Shown piece after piece: positions 1-8,307 of a stretch of DNA of 56,581 bases. The translations under genes and the position numbers were made by a program. Position 1 is the first letter of the stretch. Each line of letters opens with the position of its first letter. This stretch comes from Chryseobacterium sp. 36-9 (GTDB taxonomy: Bacteria; Bacteroidota; Bacteroidia; Flavobacteriales; Weeksellaceae). The notes below the pieces were generated by a model. That model was not told the DNA's origin and searched no databases. It saw nothing but the letters and a program-made list of their open reading frames with translations. The stretch covers positions 77,261 through 133,841 of the forward strand of contig MKVE01000014.1 in NCBI GenBank assembly GCA_001898785.1, in the 5' to 3' direction.

Positions 1-1763
1 TGGAGCGCCACCCAACGCGCGATTCCGGCAAATCTTTTTTCCAAAGTTCTCACTCCACTTTCCGAAGTATGAGCATCAATGATATGTTTTAATTCAGTAT
101 TTCCTAATTTCAAGGATTTTGCATCCAAACCGTTTTCCTGAAGTTGTTTTTTAACCAAATGCCGTTTGGCGATTTCAATCTTTTCTTCCAAAGTATAACC
201 GGCAATGCTGATGATTTCCATTCTGTCCAACAAAGGTCGCTGAATGGTTGACAATGAGTTGGCTGTCGCAATGAACATCACTTTGGAAAGGTCATACCCT
301 AGTTCAAGGAAGTTATCGTAAAAATTATTATTCTGCTCAGGGTCAAGTACTTCCAGTAACGCCGAACTTGGGTCACCATGGATGCCTTGTCCAATTTTGT
401 CAATCTCATCCAGAACAATTACCGGGTTGGATGTTCCTGATTTCTTAATGGATTGTAGAATTCTTCCCGCCATTGCACCAATATACGTTTTTCTGTGGCC
501 GCGGATTTCACTTTCGTCGTGCAAACCACCCAAAGAAACACGGACATATTTTCTACCTAAAGAATCCGCAATCGATTTCCCGAGAGACGTTTTACCAACG
601 CCCGGAGGGCCAACCAGACAAAGGATTGGCGATTTCATATCGTTCTTCAGTTTTAGAACGGCCATATGTTCCAGTATCCTCTTCTTGATATCTTCCAGTC
701 CGAAATGTTCTTTGTCCAAAAGCTTTTCCGCTTTGATGAGATCAAAATGATCTTTAGAATAATGTTCCCAAGGCAAATCGGTGAAGAAATCTAGATAATT
801 TCGCTGAACATTATAGTCCGGAGAATTAGGATGCTGGCGTTGTAATCTTTGTAATTCTTTCTGAAAATGGGCTTCCACATCAGCATTCCATTTGACTTTA
901 GAAGCTTTTTTCTTGATTTCGTCCGCATCAGACTCGACACCGCCACCCAATTCTTCCTGAATAGTTCTGATTTGCTGGTTCAAGAAGTATTCGCGTTGCT
1001 GCTTATCCAGATCCTTGCTTGTTTTCTGATGAATCTGATTCTTCAATTCTAAATGACGGAAATCATCGTGCATCAGTTCATACAAAGCTTTGGCGCGACC
1101 AGTCAAAGTTTTTTCTTCCAACAATTGTTGTTTTTTATCTGAAGAAAAATTACCATTTGCCGAAACGAAATTCAGCAAATCTTCCTGGCCTTCGATATTC
1201 TTCAATGCAAATTGTGCGGCATTTGGAATGTTTGGGTCGATATTGATAATTTTTTCTGCCAGATCTTTGATATTGTCAATCAAAGCAAGGAATTCCTCTT
1301 TGTCTTTTGGCGGAGAATCTTTTTGTTTTGTGATTTCCGCAAGAAAATAAGGTTCCTGAGAAATCATTTTCTTGATTTTGAAACGCTGAACGCCTCTTGT
1401 TATCGCGGTGATATTACCTTCCGGAAGTTTGATGATTTTGATAATCTTAGCCAAAGTTCCGATGGCGTAGAGGTCTTTCTCCGTTGGATTTTCCTCATTT
1501 GGATTTTTCTGACTGATGATTCCGATGAATTTATTTCCCTTTTGTGCTTCTTCCAGAAGTTTTTTGGATTTTTCTCTTCCAGCTGTAATGGGAATCACCA
1601 CTTTAGGAAACATTACCATATTTCTTACGGGAAGAATCGGAAAGAGACTTTGAGATTCGTCGCTTTCCTTAGTGTCGAAGTCAGAGAAATTAATTTCTTC
1701 GGCAATGATTCCGAGACCTTCGTCAAGAATCTCTTCAAAATTGATATTTTCAAATTCTGTCAT
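1..1763 (-). CDS. lon: ATP-dependent Lon protease, 3' end cut by window
   Basis: Lon is a cytoplasmic AAA+ serine protease that degrades misfolded and regulatory proteins. Read on the minus strand from the ATG at 1763-1761, 587 codons are visible. The N-terminal substrate-binding domain begins around residue 40 (FPILPVRNMVMFP), a long helical linker follows (about 230-320), then the ATPase domain with Walker A GPPGVGKTS near residue 385 and Walker B VIVLDEIDKIG. The frame is open to base 3, ending in sensor-2-like sequence (GVRTLEKRIAGIARW). The C-terminal protease domain with the Ser-Lys dyad lies beyond the window. A typical Lon is about 800 residues, so roughly a quarter is missing. The family assignment is secure. 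It is transcribed alone, away from sufS's upstream region. Confidence 0.96.
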   Translation of the reverse strand, partial: MTEFENINFEEILDEGLGIIAEEINFSDFDTKESDESQSLFPILPVRNMVMFPKVVIPITAGREKSKKLLEEAQKGNKFIGIISQKNPNEENPTEKDLYAIGTLAKIIKIIKLPEGNITAITRGVQRFKIKKMISQEPYFLAEITKQKDSPPKDKEEFLALIDNIKDLAEKIINIDPNIPNAAQFALKNIEGQEDLLNFVSANGNFSSDKKQQLLEEKTLTGRAKALYELMHDDFRHLELKNQIHQKTSKDLDKQQREYFLNQQIRTIQEELGGGVESDADEIKKKASKVKWNADVEAHFQKELQRLQRQHPNSPDYNVQRNYLDFFTDLPWEHYSKDHFDLIKAEKLLDKEHFGLEDIKKRILEHMAVLKLKNDMKSPILCLVGPPGVGKTSLGKSIADSLGRKYVRVSLGGLHDESEIRGHRKTYIGAMAGRILQSIKKSGTSNPVIVLDEIDKIGQGIHGDPSSALLEVLDPEQNNNFYDNFLELGYDLSKVMFIATANSLSTIQRPLLDRMEIISIAGYTLEEKIEIAKRHLVKKQLQENGLDAKSLKLGNTELKHIIDAHTSESGVRTLEKRFAGIARWVAL

Positions 1764-1773
1764 AATATACTTG

Positions 1774-1788
1774 ATGACATATTGTCAT
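1774..1788. promoter_or_regulatory. Short inverted repeat just upstream of lon
   Basis: ATGACA-TAT-TGTCAT forms a 6-base-arm inverted repeat whose near edge is 10 bases from the lon start codon. It could be an operator or a leader hairpin. No TAnnTTTG box is visible beside it. The arms are short enough that chance is a serious alternative. Confidence 0.25.
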
Positions 1789-1917
1789 TAATCTTAATGG
1801 ATATGAAGATTGACTCTCTATTATTGCTTAGAAAATCAATCTGGTTGTATGTTGATTATAATTTCGCAAGAGCTATGCCACAGGAAAAAACAATACAATT
1901 TGGCAGGTTTATCAAAA

Positions 1918-1950
1918 AACCCTTTCAGAGTTTTAAACTCTGAAAGGGTT
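1918..1950. repeat. Perfect 16-base-arm palindromic hairpin element
   Basis: Arms AACCCTTTCAGAGTTT and AAACTCTGAAAGGGTT are exact reverse complements separated by a single T. It lies in the 288-base gap between lon and the sufS 3' end. There is no U-tract on either side, so it looks more like a dispersed palindromic repeat unit of the kind scattered between flavobacterial genes than a classical terminator. The rest of the gap is AT-rich and shows no convincing gene. Confidence 0.75.
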
Positions 1951-2051
1951 GTAAGTGTTATTTTTTTCTCGCGGATTCAGCTGATTAAACAGATTTTTAT
2001 TAAAGCTTACCTGCAGAATTAGTAACTGCGTGAAATATACTTTTATATAAA

Positions 2052-3272
2052 TTAAACCAACATTCTCTGCGCTTTTTTCACCCCTTCAACAAGAATATCA
2101 ATTTCTTCCAAAGTGTTGTAAACGGCAAAACTTGCTCGAACAGTTCCGGCAATGTTGAAGAAATCCATAATCGGTTGCGTACAATGATGTCCAGTTCTCA
2201 CAGCAATTCCCATTTTGTCGAGAATCATTCCGGTGTCAGATGCGATTCCGACGCCTTCCAGATTGAAAGAAACTACACCAGTTCTATTGGCTTTTTCACC
2301 ATAGATTTTGATTCCGTCGAGTTCCAGAAGTTTTTTCTGAGCATAAGTCAGAAGCTCATTTTCGTGGATTTGAAGATTATCGTGACCAATTTGATTAATG
2401 AAATCAACAGCTGAACCAAGAGCGATATTTCCACCAACATTCGGAGTTCCGGCTTCGAATTTGAAAGGTAAACCTGCGTATGTTGTTCCGTCAAAGCCGC
2501 AAACGGCAATCATTTCGCCACCGCCATGGAACGGATGAAGATTTTCCAAAACGGATTCTTTCCCGTAAAGAATTCCCGTTCCCATTGGAGCGTACATCTT
2601 GTGTCCAGAGAAAACGAAGAAATCACAATCCAGTTTCTGAACATCGATTTTGAAATGTGGTGCGGATTGAGCACCATCTATCAAAATATAAGCATTAGAA
2701 AGTTTTCTTGTTTTTTCAATGATCTGTTCGATTGGATTAATGATTCCCAAAGCGTTAGAAACCTGATTAACAGAAACAACTTTTGTTTTTTCGTTCAGCC
2801 AGGAATCCAAAACATCGATTTGAAGAATTCCGTTTTCGTCCATTGGGATGACTTTCAGTTTTGCGCCGGTTCTTTCACAAAGCATCTGCCACGGAACGAT
2901 GTTGGAATGGTGCTCCAGATAAGAAATGATTATCTCATCATCTTTCTTGATTTGATTCGTCAAAGCATAAGCCACCAGATTGATTCCTTCGGTTGTGCCT
3001 TTGGTAAAGATAACTTCATAGTCGTGTTTGGCGTTGATGAATTTTTGGATTTTCTGTCTGGAAAGTTCCATTTCTTCCGTCGCCAACTGACTCAAAGTGT
3101 GGATCCCGCGATGAACATTGGCGTTGATCGTTTCGTAATATTTTTCCCAGGTTTCCAGAACCGAAATCGGTTTTTGTGACGTTGCTGCGTTGTCCAGATA
3201 AACCAACGGTTTTCCGTTAATTTGCTGGTTCAGGATTGGGAATTGCGCTCTGATATGATTGATGTCGAACAT
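2052..3272 (-). CDS. sufS: SufS-type cysteine desulfurase
   Basis: This PLP enzyme takes sulfur from L-cysteine as a persulfide, giving alanine, and feeds Fe-S cluster assembly by the SUF machinery in the cytoplasm. The 406-residue length is normal for a SufS. The N-terminal LDNAATSQKP motif, His121-His122 in the EHHSN loop that stacks on PLP, the Schiff-base Lys225 in FSGHKMYAPMGTG and the catalytic Cys364 in RTGHHCTQPIM are all present. The short RTGHHC loop is typical of group II (SufS/CsdA) rather than IscS. The other suf genes are not next to it here; 5' neighbours are a 418-base gap and sodA on the other strand, so it is probably transcribed alone. Confidence 0.93.
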   Translation of the reverse strand: MFDINHIRAQFPILNQQINGKPLVYLDNAATSQKPISVLETWEKYYETINANVHRGIHTLSQLATEEMELSRQKIQKFINAKHDYEVIFTKGTTEGINLVAYALTNQIKKDDEIIISYLEHHSNIVPWQMLCERTGAKLKVIPMDENGILQIDVLDSWLNEKTKVVSVNQVSNALGIINPIEQIIEKTRKLSNAYILIDGAQSAPHFKIDVQKLDCDFFVFSGHKMYAPMGTGILYGKESVLENLHPFHGGGEMIAVCGFDGTTYAGLPFKFEAGTPNVGGNIALGSAVDFINQIGHDNLQIHENELLTYAQKKLLELDGIKIYGEKANRTGVVSFNLEGVGIASDTGMILDKMGIAVRTGHHCTQPIMDFFNIAGTVRASFAVYNTLEEIDILVEGVKKAQRMLV

Positions 3273-3354
3273 GTTTTAATTAGATTTTTGATTTTGAACA
3301 CAAAGTGCGCAAAGATTTTTTTAAATTAAATATCTTTTTAAGTTTTACAAAAGT

Positions 3355-3483
3355 ACTTCGGCAAGCTCAGTATAAACTTCAACTTAATAAAGAATTGCAC
3401 GCAGCCCGACTTGAGCGGAGCTCATTTTTGTTATTGCGATTGTTGAAACTTTCTGTAGATTGCTTCACTTCGTTCGCAATGAC
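3355..3483. repeat. Dispersed intergenic repeat fragments
   Basis: The 418-base gap between sufS and sodA holds no believable gene but has two fragments of repeat-like sequence. At 3355-3380 is a variant of the CTTCGGCA-GCTCAG core also seen at 54721-54741, 54775-54798 and, within a coding frame, at 55350-55374. At 3458-3483 is a GATTGC-TTCACTTCGTTC-GCAATGAC unit whose ends are complementary (ATTGC/GCAAT). Similar strings are familiar from spacers of flavobacterial genomes. The region is relatively GC-rich and contrasts with the AT-rich flanks. Confidence 0.6.
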
Positions 3484-3621
3484 AAAAATAGCGGGAGCGG
3501 AAGGCGGATAAAGCTGCCCAAATAATTAAAATAAAGTTTGTAATTATTTAGAATGGTTCAAAGTTACAACAAAATTTATTAAAAATTTCGATGTTAAATA
3601 TTTATAAAATGACTGTGATTA

Positions 3622-3653
3622 TTGGATTAAAGAATAATTATTGAGTATTTTTG
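3622..3653 (+). promoter_or_regulatory. Bacteroidetes-type promoter for sodA
   Basis: TTG at 3622-3624, a 21-base spacer, then TATTTTTG at 3646-3653 match the TTG-N17-23-TAnnTTTG consensus of the Bacteroidetes primary sigma factor. The box ends 37 bases before the sodA start codon. Confidence 0.75.
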
Positions 3654-3690
3654 ACCAACTCATTTATTAATAACAAATAAATACGAAACT

Positions 3691-4287
3691 ATGGCATTCG
3701 AATTACCAAAACTAAATTATGCATACGATGCGTTGGAACCAACGATTGATGCAAAAACAATGGAGATCCATTATACAAAGCACCATCAAGCTTATGTGGA
3801 TAATCTTAATAACGCAATTGCAGGAACAGAGCTGGAAGGAAAATCTCTTGAAGAAATCCAAAAGACAGGAACAGATAAACCGGCCGTGAGAAATAATGGG
3901 GGCGGACATTTTAACCACACACTTTTCTGGGAAATCCTGACTCCGGGAGGAAGCAAAGAGCCAGTTGGAAACGTGAAAGCTGAAATCGAGAAAATCGGAG
4001 GTTTTGAGAAATTCAAAGAAGATTTTTCTAACGCTGCGAAAACGAGATTCGGTTCCGGTTGGGCTTGGTTGGTAAAAAATTCTGATGGTTCTGTGGTTGT
4101 TTCTTCAACTCCGAATCAGGATAACCCGCTAATGCCGGTTGCTGACGTAAAAGGAACCCCGATTCTTGGATTGGATGTTTGGGAACACGCTTATTACCTG
4201 AATTATCAAAACAGAAGACCGGATTATGTGTCTGCGTTTTTTGATGTGATCAACTGGGATAAAGTGGAAGAGCTTTATAACAAATAA
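3691..4287 (+). CDS. sodA: Superoxide dismutase, Mn/Fe family
   Basis: It dismutates superoxide to hydrogen peroxide and oxygen. The 198-residue protein has no signal peptide and should be cytoplasmic. The four metal ligands are visible: His27 ([11 protein letters not shown]), His76 ([11 protein letters not shown]), Asp162 and His166 in the signature DVWEHAYY. The GGG before His73 and the Gln in the STPNQDNPL loop are features of Mn-preferring enzymes, so manganese or cambialistic use is more likely than strict iron use; this is inference from residues. It has its own promoter and a strong downstream hairpin, so it is a single-gene unit. Confidence 0.95.
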   Translation: MAFELPKLNYAYDALEPTIDAKTMEIHYTKHHQAYVDNLNNAIAGTELEGKSLEEIQKTGTDKPAVRNNGGGHFNHTLFWEILTPGGSKEPVGNVKAEIEKIGGFEKFKEDFSNAAKTRFGSGWAWLVKNSDGSVVVSSTPNQDNPLMPVADVKGTPILGLDVWEHAYYLNYQNRRPDYVSAFFDVINWDKVEELYNK

Positions 4288-4310
4288 GATATTAGATTTT
4301 AATCTAATAG

Positions 4311-4337
4311 AAACCACCAAATTTTGGTGGTTTTTTT
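4311..4337 (+). terminator. Rho-independent terminator after sodA
   Basis: AAACCACC and GGTGGTTT pair around an AT-rich loop and are followed by a run of T. The hairpin sits 23 bases after the sodA stop and reaches the stop codon of the convergent lipoprotein gene. Confidence 0.85.
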
Positions 4338-4677
4338 ATGGATTTGTTGGTAGATTTTCTGTTGGAGTCTGTTCTGTTTTAGCTTTTTCCTTTTCTTCTT
4401 TAATCTTTTGTGCTTCTTTCTCTGCTTTCTCTTTATCCAGTTTTTCCTGTTCAGCTTTTGCAATTGCGGCTAAACTATCTTTTTCACGTTTGATTGCAAC
4501 GGCATTGATTTTTGCCATGACACTTTCAGAAGTTGCGCCGGGTCCAAAAGAATCGATGGCAGTTGTATCGTATGTAATCGCAGGCGTTTTTTCAAAATTT
4601 TCCTGGCTTACTGTAGAGTTATTCTTGGAACAAGAAATGGCAAAAACAAAAATTGCGATAAAATAGATGTGTTTCAT
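4336..4677 (-). CDS. Small charged lipoprotein of unknown function
   Basis: The 113-residue product starts with a short lipoprotein signal and a lipobox AISC with the modified cysteine at residue 16, so it should be anchored in the outer or inner membrane. The second half (about 62-100) is almost entirely Lys, Glu and Ala and should form a single long helix or coiled coil. The tail is rich in Thr and Pro. No domain is recognised. It lies 18 bases after the EEP-family gene on the same strand and probably ends the mutL-rhomboid-EEP transcript. Confidence 0.7.
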   Translation of the reverse strand: MKHIYFIAIFVFAISCSKNNSTVSQENFEKTPAITYDTTAIDSFGPGATSESVMAKINAVAIKREKDSLAAIAKAEQEKLDKEKAEKEAQKIKEEKEKAKTEQTPTENLPTNP

Positions 4678-4695
4678 ATCAACAAATATCGAAAA

Positions 4696-5676
4696 TTATT
4701 GGATATAAAATTCAGCAATTACTGGAAAATGGTCTGAGATCCGGACACTTCTATCCACTTTATAACTGATAGGCTCAATTGATTCTGATGCAAAAATGTG
4801 GTCGATTTTCAGAGGGAATTTGAAATCGTGAAAACTGGTTCCGCTTCCTTTTCCGACTTTGAGAAAAACATCCTGTAAATCTTCTGAAACTTTGTAATAC
4901 TCATAAGAATTCGGAACTGCGTTGAAATCTCCTCCGACTATTACAGGATAAGGCGATGTATTGATAAAATCTTTGATCTGGTGAATTTGTGTCTGATGCT
5001 TTTTGAATGTCGGAATCAGCATATGCAAAACTTTCTTTGCTTTTTGCTCATTGACATCCATGTCTTTTGTTGGCTTAACCATTTTCTTATCGAGGAAAAA
5101 CGGCTCCATATAGACATTGACAAAACGGATCAGCTTCCCACTGATTTTGATGTCTGCATAGATGCAAATCCCATTATTAACGTCGGTTCTTACAATTCCA
5201 CTTTCCGAAATCGGATATTTGGACTGGATTTTAACAATTGGATAGCCGTTTTCAAAATACTTAAATCCGTCTAGGGGCTTTTTGTTATCATATTCCTGAA
5301 AGAAAACAACATCGGGATTCTGCTTATTGAGAAAGTCATAGATTTCATCATCACCTAATTTTCCAAATTTCCCATTAAAAGAGATTAGTTTAAGATTGGA
5401 TGTCTCTGTTTTAGTTGAAGTAAAATTAATCCAACGTCTTGTTGGTATGATGAAAAATAAAGACAATATAAGGAATATAAATGCTCTTTTTTTCCAGGTT
5501 ATAATCCAAAAAATTAAGAATACAATATTAATGCTGATCAGAATCGGAAATCCTAACGACAAAAGATTCAAAAATCCGAAAACCCTTGGTGGGATATACG
5601 CATTCAGTATTGTCCCAAATAAAAGACCAATAAAGATGAGATGCAGAATTGTCAGTAAGAACCGGATGATTTTCAT
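4696..5676 (-). CDS. Membrane-anchored endonuclease/exonuclease/phosphatase family protein
   Basis: The N-terminal third contains three hydrophobic helices; the rest is an EEP (DNase I-like) phosphoesterase fold with VVFFQEYD (metal-binding Glu), GGDFNAVPNS, KIDHIFAS and a C-terminal ISDHFPVIAEF. These are the metal-binding and catalytic Asp/Asn/His motifs of the superfamily. Substrate is unknown; members cleave nucleic acids, sphingomyelin or inositol phosphates. I chose the ATG at 5676, giving 326 residues, because it overlaps the rhomboid stop codon as TAATG, a sign of translational coupling. An in-frame ATG 30 bases upstream (5706) would add ten residues within the rhomboid gene. Confidence 0.85.
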   Translation of the reverse strand: MKIIRFLLTILHLIFIGLLFGTILNAYIPPRVFGFLNLLSLGFPILISINIVFLIFWIITWKKRAFIFLILSLFFIIPTRRWINFTSTKTETSNLKLISFNGKFGKLGDDEIYDFLNKQNPDVVFFQEYDNKKPLDGFKYFENGYPIVKIQSKYPISESGIVRTDVNNGICIYADIKISGKLIRFVNVYMEPFFLDKKMVKPTKDMDVNEQKAKKVLHMLIPTFKKHQTQIHQIKDFINTSPYPVIVGGDFNAVPNSYEYYKVSEDLQDVFLKVGKGSGTSFHDFKFPLKIDHIFASESIEPISYKVDRSVRISDHFPVIAEFYIQ

Positions 5677-6425
5677 TATTGGATTCTGTCTCTGTTTTTC
5701 TTCCAATTCCAGATGTAGAGAAAACCAATCAATGCACCTCCAAGGTGTGCAAAATGAGCAATATTATCGCCACTAAACTGTCTGAAACCTAAAAATATAG
5801 AAACAACAATAATAATCGGTGTCAGATATTTAGCTTTAATTGGAAAAGGAATAAACATAAACATCAGCTTTGCATCAGGAAACAACGTTGAAAAAGCGGC
5901 AATAACCCCGAAAATAGCGCCAGAAGCGCCAACCATAGGTGTTTTCAGAATAATGAAAAGTTGCTGTGCAGCATCTCTTACTGCTTCAGAATTGGTAGAA
6001 ATCGGCATTTCCCCAGCATAATTATTGTCAGCATATTTGTAAATCTCGTGGACATCATAGGCCTGGCTGGTCAAATAATTTGTAAGCTGACTCACTTCAT
6101 AAAAATTCCAGATATTATAGAGTGCAAATCCGCCCAAACCTGAAGCAAAATATAATATTATAAACTTTTTCTGTCCCAGCACCTGTTCCAAAACAGGACC
6201 AAAGCTCCACAATGTCATCATGTTGAACGCAATATGAAGAATACTACCGTGCATAAACATATGTGTGACAATCTGCCAGGATCTGAAATTGGGAGATAAA
6301 GGGAAATATCCTGCTAATAGGGCGTCAACGTTGATATTGGCATTTCCCAGCAAAAATGCACCTACAAAAAAGATGACATTAATAATAATTATATTTTTGG
6401 TAACCGGTGTTAATTGAGAGAACAT
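5676..6425 (-). CDS. Rhomboid family intramembrane serine protease
   Basis: Rhomboids cut transmembrane helices inside the bilayer with a Ser-His dyad. This 249-residue protein has about six hydrophobic segments, the HGSILHIAFNMM motif in TM2, Ser168 in GASGAIFG and His227 in AHFAHLGGALIGF, so the active site is intact. There is a polar insertion at about 108-150 between TM3 and TM4. It starts 3 bases after the mutL stop and is coupled to the EEP gene by a TAATG overlap, so the three are one operon. Its substrate cannot be told from sequence. Confidence 0.9.
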   Translation of the reverse strand: MFSQLTPVTKNIIIINVIFFVGAFLLGNANINVDALLAGYFPLSPNFRSWQIVTHMFMHGSILHIAFNMMTLWSFGPVLEQVLGQKKFIILYFASGLGGFALYNIWNFYEVSQLTNYLTSQAYDVHEIYKYADNNYAGEMPISTNSEAVRDAAQQLFIILKTPMVGASGAIFGVIAAFSTLFPDAKLMFMFIPFPIKAKYLTPIIIVVSIFLGFRQFSGDNIAHFAHLGGALIGFLYIWNWKKNRDRIQ

Positions 6426-6428
6426 AGC

Positions 6429-8192
6429 TTAAAATTTATTTTTAAAATCATCGAATGGGACTTCCAACCAGCATTTTTTTCCGTTGACCGTATATTGTGG
6501 AAAACCAAGATCGATAAAATCTTTGACCAATTGCTCAACCTCTGTTTTATAAATAAAATCGAATTTGGATTTGGTTTTTAATTTAACCCATTGATATTCA
6601 AAATATTTGTAAAAATCTTCTTCGGTTCTGTATTCCAAAATTTCGAATATCTTTTCCAGAAATCTGATCACTTGAGACTCTTTCAATGCTTCCGGAACAG
6701 CTTCTATTCTTAAAACATTTTCCTGAGCTAAGGTCATTTCGAAACCGAAATCAGGAAGATATTTTTTGATGGATTTATATTTATTTTTCTCGATTTCATT
6801 CAGATGATATTCCAAAGAAAACAAGAGACTTTGTCCCGCCTTTTTGGTTGGTAGATTCTCCTGATGGGAAGACATCAAAACGCGATGCATTCTTCCAAGA
6901 TCCAGCATATAAGTCTGCCCGTCTTTGTTCAGGAGCCAATAGCCGTTAGGTAATCGGAAAAGATCCTCGTCCAGATCCTCATCCTCAAAAAGATTGATTT
7001 TTGAAGGTGCAGCCGAAGCGGTTACTTCATAAAGTTCTGCCAGATTGATTTTTTCTTCGCTCGAAATCTTTTCTGCAACAAAAGGATTAAAATCTCTGTC
7101 CACATTAATGGCTGAAGGTGTCGCCGCACCTGGGTTACTCCTGCTCGGAGAAAAAAAAGTTTCCATTTTTGGATCTCTTTCGAAATCGAGACTTGGCGCA
7201 ACATTGTATATTCCTAGAGACCGTTTGATCGTGGAACGCATCAGTGCAAATATCAAAGCTTCATCTTCAAACTTAACTTCTGTTTTCTGAGGATGAATAT
7301 TGACATCTATTTTTTCAGGATCTAATTCCAGATAAAGAAAAAAAGACGGAATATAACCAGGCTGCAACAGACCATCAAAAGCTTCCTGAACAGCTTTGCT
7401 TAGATAAGCACTTTTGAAATATCTTCCGTTAACGAAGAAAAATTGTTCGCCTCTTACTTTTTTGGCGCCCTCTGGTTTTGCTACATATCCTTGTAGATTG
7501 ACCCAACCGAGATCTTCTTTGATAGGAATCAAAAGCGGTTGAAGCTTTCTTCCGAAAACATCCACGATACGCTGCATTTGTCCACCTTTTCTCAGCTTAA
7601 AAACAGGTTCGTCATTATGAAACATTTCAAACTCGATGTTTTCGTGGGCTAAAGCAACGCGCTGAAATTCATCAATGATATGACGGAATTCTACATTATC
7701 ATTCTTAAGGAATTTGCGTCTTGCAGGAACATTGTAGAACAGATTCTTTACAGAAAAATTAGAACCTTCCACCGTCTGTACAGGTTCCTGGAACTGGAAA
7801 ATTCCACCTTCGATATAAATATTGGTCCCAACAGGTGAATCTTTCTGCTTGGTTTTAAGCTCAACCTGGGCAACCGCAGCAATAGATGCTAAAGCCTCGC
7901 CCCGGAAGCCTTTGGTCGCAATTTTGAAAATATCTTCCGTTGAGCGGATCTTTGAAGTGGCGTGACGTTCAAAAGCCAGTCTGGCATCTGTTTCTGACAT
8001 TCCGATACCGTTATCAACCACCTGAAGCAGATTTTTTCCGGCATCACGAATGATTAGCTGGATCTTGCTGGAACCCGCATCTACAGAGTTTTCCAACAAT
8101 TCCTTAACAATAGAAGCCGGTCTCTGCACAACTTCTCCTGCAGCAATCTGATTGGCAACGTGATCTGGTAAAAGTTGAATGATATCTGACAT
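6429..8192 (-). CDS. mutL: DNA mismatch repair protein MutL (C-terminal endonuclease motifs absent)
   Basis: MutL links mismatch recognition by MutS to strand removal. The N-terminal GHKL ATPase is intact: Glu31 and Asn35 in KELLENSVDAG, DNGIG at 60-64, GFRGEAL at 95-101, then the transducer domain ending in DVNIHPQKTEVKF near residue 300. The linker is short and the C-terminal dimerisation domain spans about 415-587. Where endonuclease-type MutL has DQHAxxExxxxE, this protein reads LDLGRMHRVLM near 431-441, and there is no ACHxA or CPHGRP motif. By sequence it should not nick DNA itself. It is the first gene of the rhomboid-EEP operon; a TAnnTTTG box lies just upstream of its start. Confidence 0.95.
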   Translation of the reverse strand: MSDIIQLLPDHVANQIAAGEVVQRPASIVKELLENSVDAGSSKIQLIIRDAGKNLLQVVDNGIGMSETDARLAFERHATSKIRSTEDIFKIATKGFRGEALASIAAVAQVELKTKQKDSPVGTNIYIEGGIFQFQEPVQTVEGSNFSVKNLFYNVPARRKFLKNDNVEFRHIIDEFQRVALAHENIEFEMFHNDEPVFKLRKGGQMQRIVDVFGRKLQPLLIPIKEDLGWVNLQGYVAKPEGAKKVRGEQFFFVNGRYFKSAYLSKAVQEAFDGLLQPGYIPSFFLYLELDPEKIDVNIHPQKTEVKFEDEALIFALMRSTIKRSLGIYNVAPSLDFERDPKMETFFSPSRSNPGAATPSAINVDRDFNPFVAEKISSEEKINLAELYEVTASAAPSKINLFEDEDLDEDLFRLPNGYWLLNKDGQTYMLDLGRMHRVLMSSHQENLPTKKAGQSLLFSLEYHLNEIEKNKYKSIKKYLPDFGFEMTLAQENVLRIEAVPEALKESQVIRFLEKIFEILEYRTEEDFYKYFEYQWVKLKTKSKFDFIYKTEVEQLVKDFIDLGFPQYTVNGKKCWLEVPFDDFKNKF

Positions 8193-8209
8193 TTTTGCAA
8201 TTGAACTTT

Positions 8210-8217
8210 CAAAAATA
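8210..8217 (-). promoter_or_regulatory. -7 box for mutL
   Basis: TATTTTTG on the minus strand, 18 bases before the mutL start codon, fits TAnnTTTG. No TTG is found at the proper distance, so only the -7 element is supported. Confidence 0.45.
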
Positions 8218-8275
8218 AGGATAAGAATCGAGTAGTAAAAGTTAAATAATTATAAAGAACTTTGGAAAATTATGA

Positions 8276-8283
8276 TATTTTTG
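8276..8283 (+). promoter_or_regulatory. -7 box for the acyltransferase gene
   Basis: TATTTTTG fits TAnnTTTG and ends 24 bases before the start codon at 8308. The upstream TTTG at 8261 is too close to be its -33 partner. Confidence 0.45.
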
Positions 8284-8307
8284 ACTTTCAGATAATTAAT
8301 CCTATTA

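Noticed and set aside
382-2022. A series of plus-strand frames across the lon gene and its upstream gap, including a 70-codon frame at 1810-2022
   Set aside because: Those within lon are shadows of it; the one in the gap crosses the palindromic repeat and has no recognisable protein features.
3305-3511. A 68-codon plus-strand frame in the sufS-sodA gap
   Set aside because: It is made of dispersed repeat sequence; similar frames recur wherever this repeat occurs and are not genes.
4696-8192. The idea that the EEP phosphohydrolase supplies the nick missing from MutL
   Set aside because: It has three N-terminal membrane helices and its family mostly acts outside the cytoplasm; shared operon alone does not support it.
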